Below are positions 50,964-51,255 of a DNA stretch of 51,255 nucleotides, in pieces (positions within the stretch are counted from its first letter, which is position 1; each line of letters opens with the position of its first letter). The notes under the pieces are model-generated. The model searched no databases. It was given only the letters and a program-made list of their open reading frames with translations, and was not told where the DNA came from. The DNA is from Anaerolineae bacterium. GTDB lineage: Bacteria; Chloroflexota; Anaerolineae; Aggregatilineales; Phototrophicaceae. Where the stretch lies: positions 1 through 51,255 of the forward strand of contig JAJDXR010000029.1 in NCBI GenBank assembly GCA_022823165.1. Reading direction: 5' to 3'. Made by a program: the position numbers and the translations under genes.

Positions 50964-50987
50964 GCCAAATTCGTTGCGAATTAAGCC
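50948..50987. repeat. Direct repeat spanning the aldolase stop codon
   Basis: ATTCGTTGCAAATTAAGCC (50948-50966) is followed two bases later by ATTCGTTGCGAATTAAGCC (50969-50987), differing at one base. The first copy contains the aldolase stop codon TAA, so the second is a duplicate of the gene's end. Confidence 0.8.
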
Positions 50988-51018
50988 GATTCTGTGTCTC
51001 ATTACCCTCTTTTTGTGC

Positions 51019-51024
51019 TAAAAT
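51019..51024 (+). promoter_or_regulatory. Extended -10 promoter of the last gene
   Basis: TGCTAAAAT gives an extended -10 (TG-N-TAAAAT), 25 bases before the ATG at 51049. It is preceded by a T-rich stretch, and no clear -35 is needed for this class. Confidence 0.5.
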
Positions 51025-51048
51025 AGTGGAAATATCTAAGAGGGGAGC

Positions 51049-51255
51049 ATGCGAATTGTAAAGATTTTACTTTTGTTCTCGTTTTTCTTCGGTCTCACCC
51101 TGCCGGCCGCGGCGCAACAGATTATCCGAGTGGACACCCCTGCTGTTGGGGAAATCTTCACCGTCAAGTTCAAAAGCAGCAGCATCTACGCTGTTGACCC
51201 GTTTCCTTATAGACGCGGAGACACGCCAGAGGCGGAGATTATCAACAGAGCCTGT
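51049..51255 (+). CDS. Secreted protein of unknown function (partial)
   Basis: An open frame of 69 codons runs off the right edge. It begins MRIVKILLLFSFFFG, a standard signal peptide ending LPAAAQQ. The visible mature part reads IIRVDTPAVGEIFTVKF and then IYAVDPFPYRRGDTPE. No domain can be named from this piece. GAGGGGAG lies just before the ATG. It follows the aldolase gene by 85 bases and has its own promoter, so it is probably unrelated to the sugar operon. Confidence 0.65.
   Translation, partial: MRIVKILLLFSFFFGLTLPAAAQQIIRVDTPAVGEIFTVKFKSSSIYAVDPFPYRRGDTPEAEIINRAC

Overview
The window is about 51 kb of GC-rich bacterial chromosome, densely coded except for short repeat-filled gaps. The gene set suggests a heterotrophic Chloroflexota (Anaerolineae-like) bacterium: many ABC sugar transporters with signal-peptide binding proteins, tandem Uma2 nucleases, GlcDEF, FAS1 and Calx-beta-like secreted proteins, and several families of GC-rich dispersed palindromes. 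No rRNA, tRNA or universal marker is present, so this placement is inference.

Layout. 1-378: start of a secreted protein (partial). 682-2225: two-subunit altronate-dehydratase-type enzyme. 2280-5117: restriction-modification-like island (putative PD-(D/E)XK nuclease, Dam-type methylase, unknown protein). 5307-14234 (minus): sugar cluster with GH4 glycosidase, deacetylase-like protein, aldehyde dehydrogenase, FucI-like isomerase, a binding protein and a permease in which both halves are fused. 14366-16156: SLC13/TrkA-C transporter. 16153-17933: AAA ATPase plus DUF4276 pair, defence-like. 18161-26444: COG4120 permease, COG1101 ATPase and five consecutive paralogous ABC_sub_bind proteins; a terminator after the fourth and another after the fifth suggest two transcription units.

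26552-30559: divergent GH32-like protein, zinc dehydrogenase, two tandem Uma2 nucleases. 30967-35390: CoxG-like protein and glycolate oxidase GlcD-GlcE-GlcF. 35482-37873: secreted FAS1 protein and a secreted beta-helix/SH3 protein. 38243-41174: aldo/keto reductase, MOSC protein, FucU/RbsD mutarotase, HAD phosphatase. 41218-42435: two tandem secreted Calx-beta-like proteins. 42512-42663: 22-bp minisatellite. 42818-50963: deoxysugar operon (rhamnulokinase, RbsA-type ATPase, two permeases, binding protein, class II aldolase), interrupted by an antisense coiled-coil/membrane gene with no ordinary start codon. 51049-51255: start of another secreted protein.

Taken together the catabolic genes can form a route for 6-deoxyhexoses (L-fucose/L-rhamnose): uptake, mutarotation (FucU), isomerisation (FucI-like), phosphorylation (RhaB), aldol cleavage to DHAP plus lactaldehyde, oxidation by the aldehyde dehydrogenase, and 2-hydroxyacid oxidation by GlcDEF. 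The UxaA-type pair and the glycosidases point to plant or algal polysaccharide. The pathway is inferred from families; no substrate has been shown.

The least expected items are the five-member binding-protein array with a shared two-cysteine design, a G/C-run palindrome inserted in frame in three genes, the hidden coiled-coil gene with an apparent ATA start, and the fused permease.
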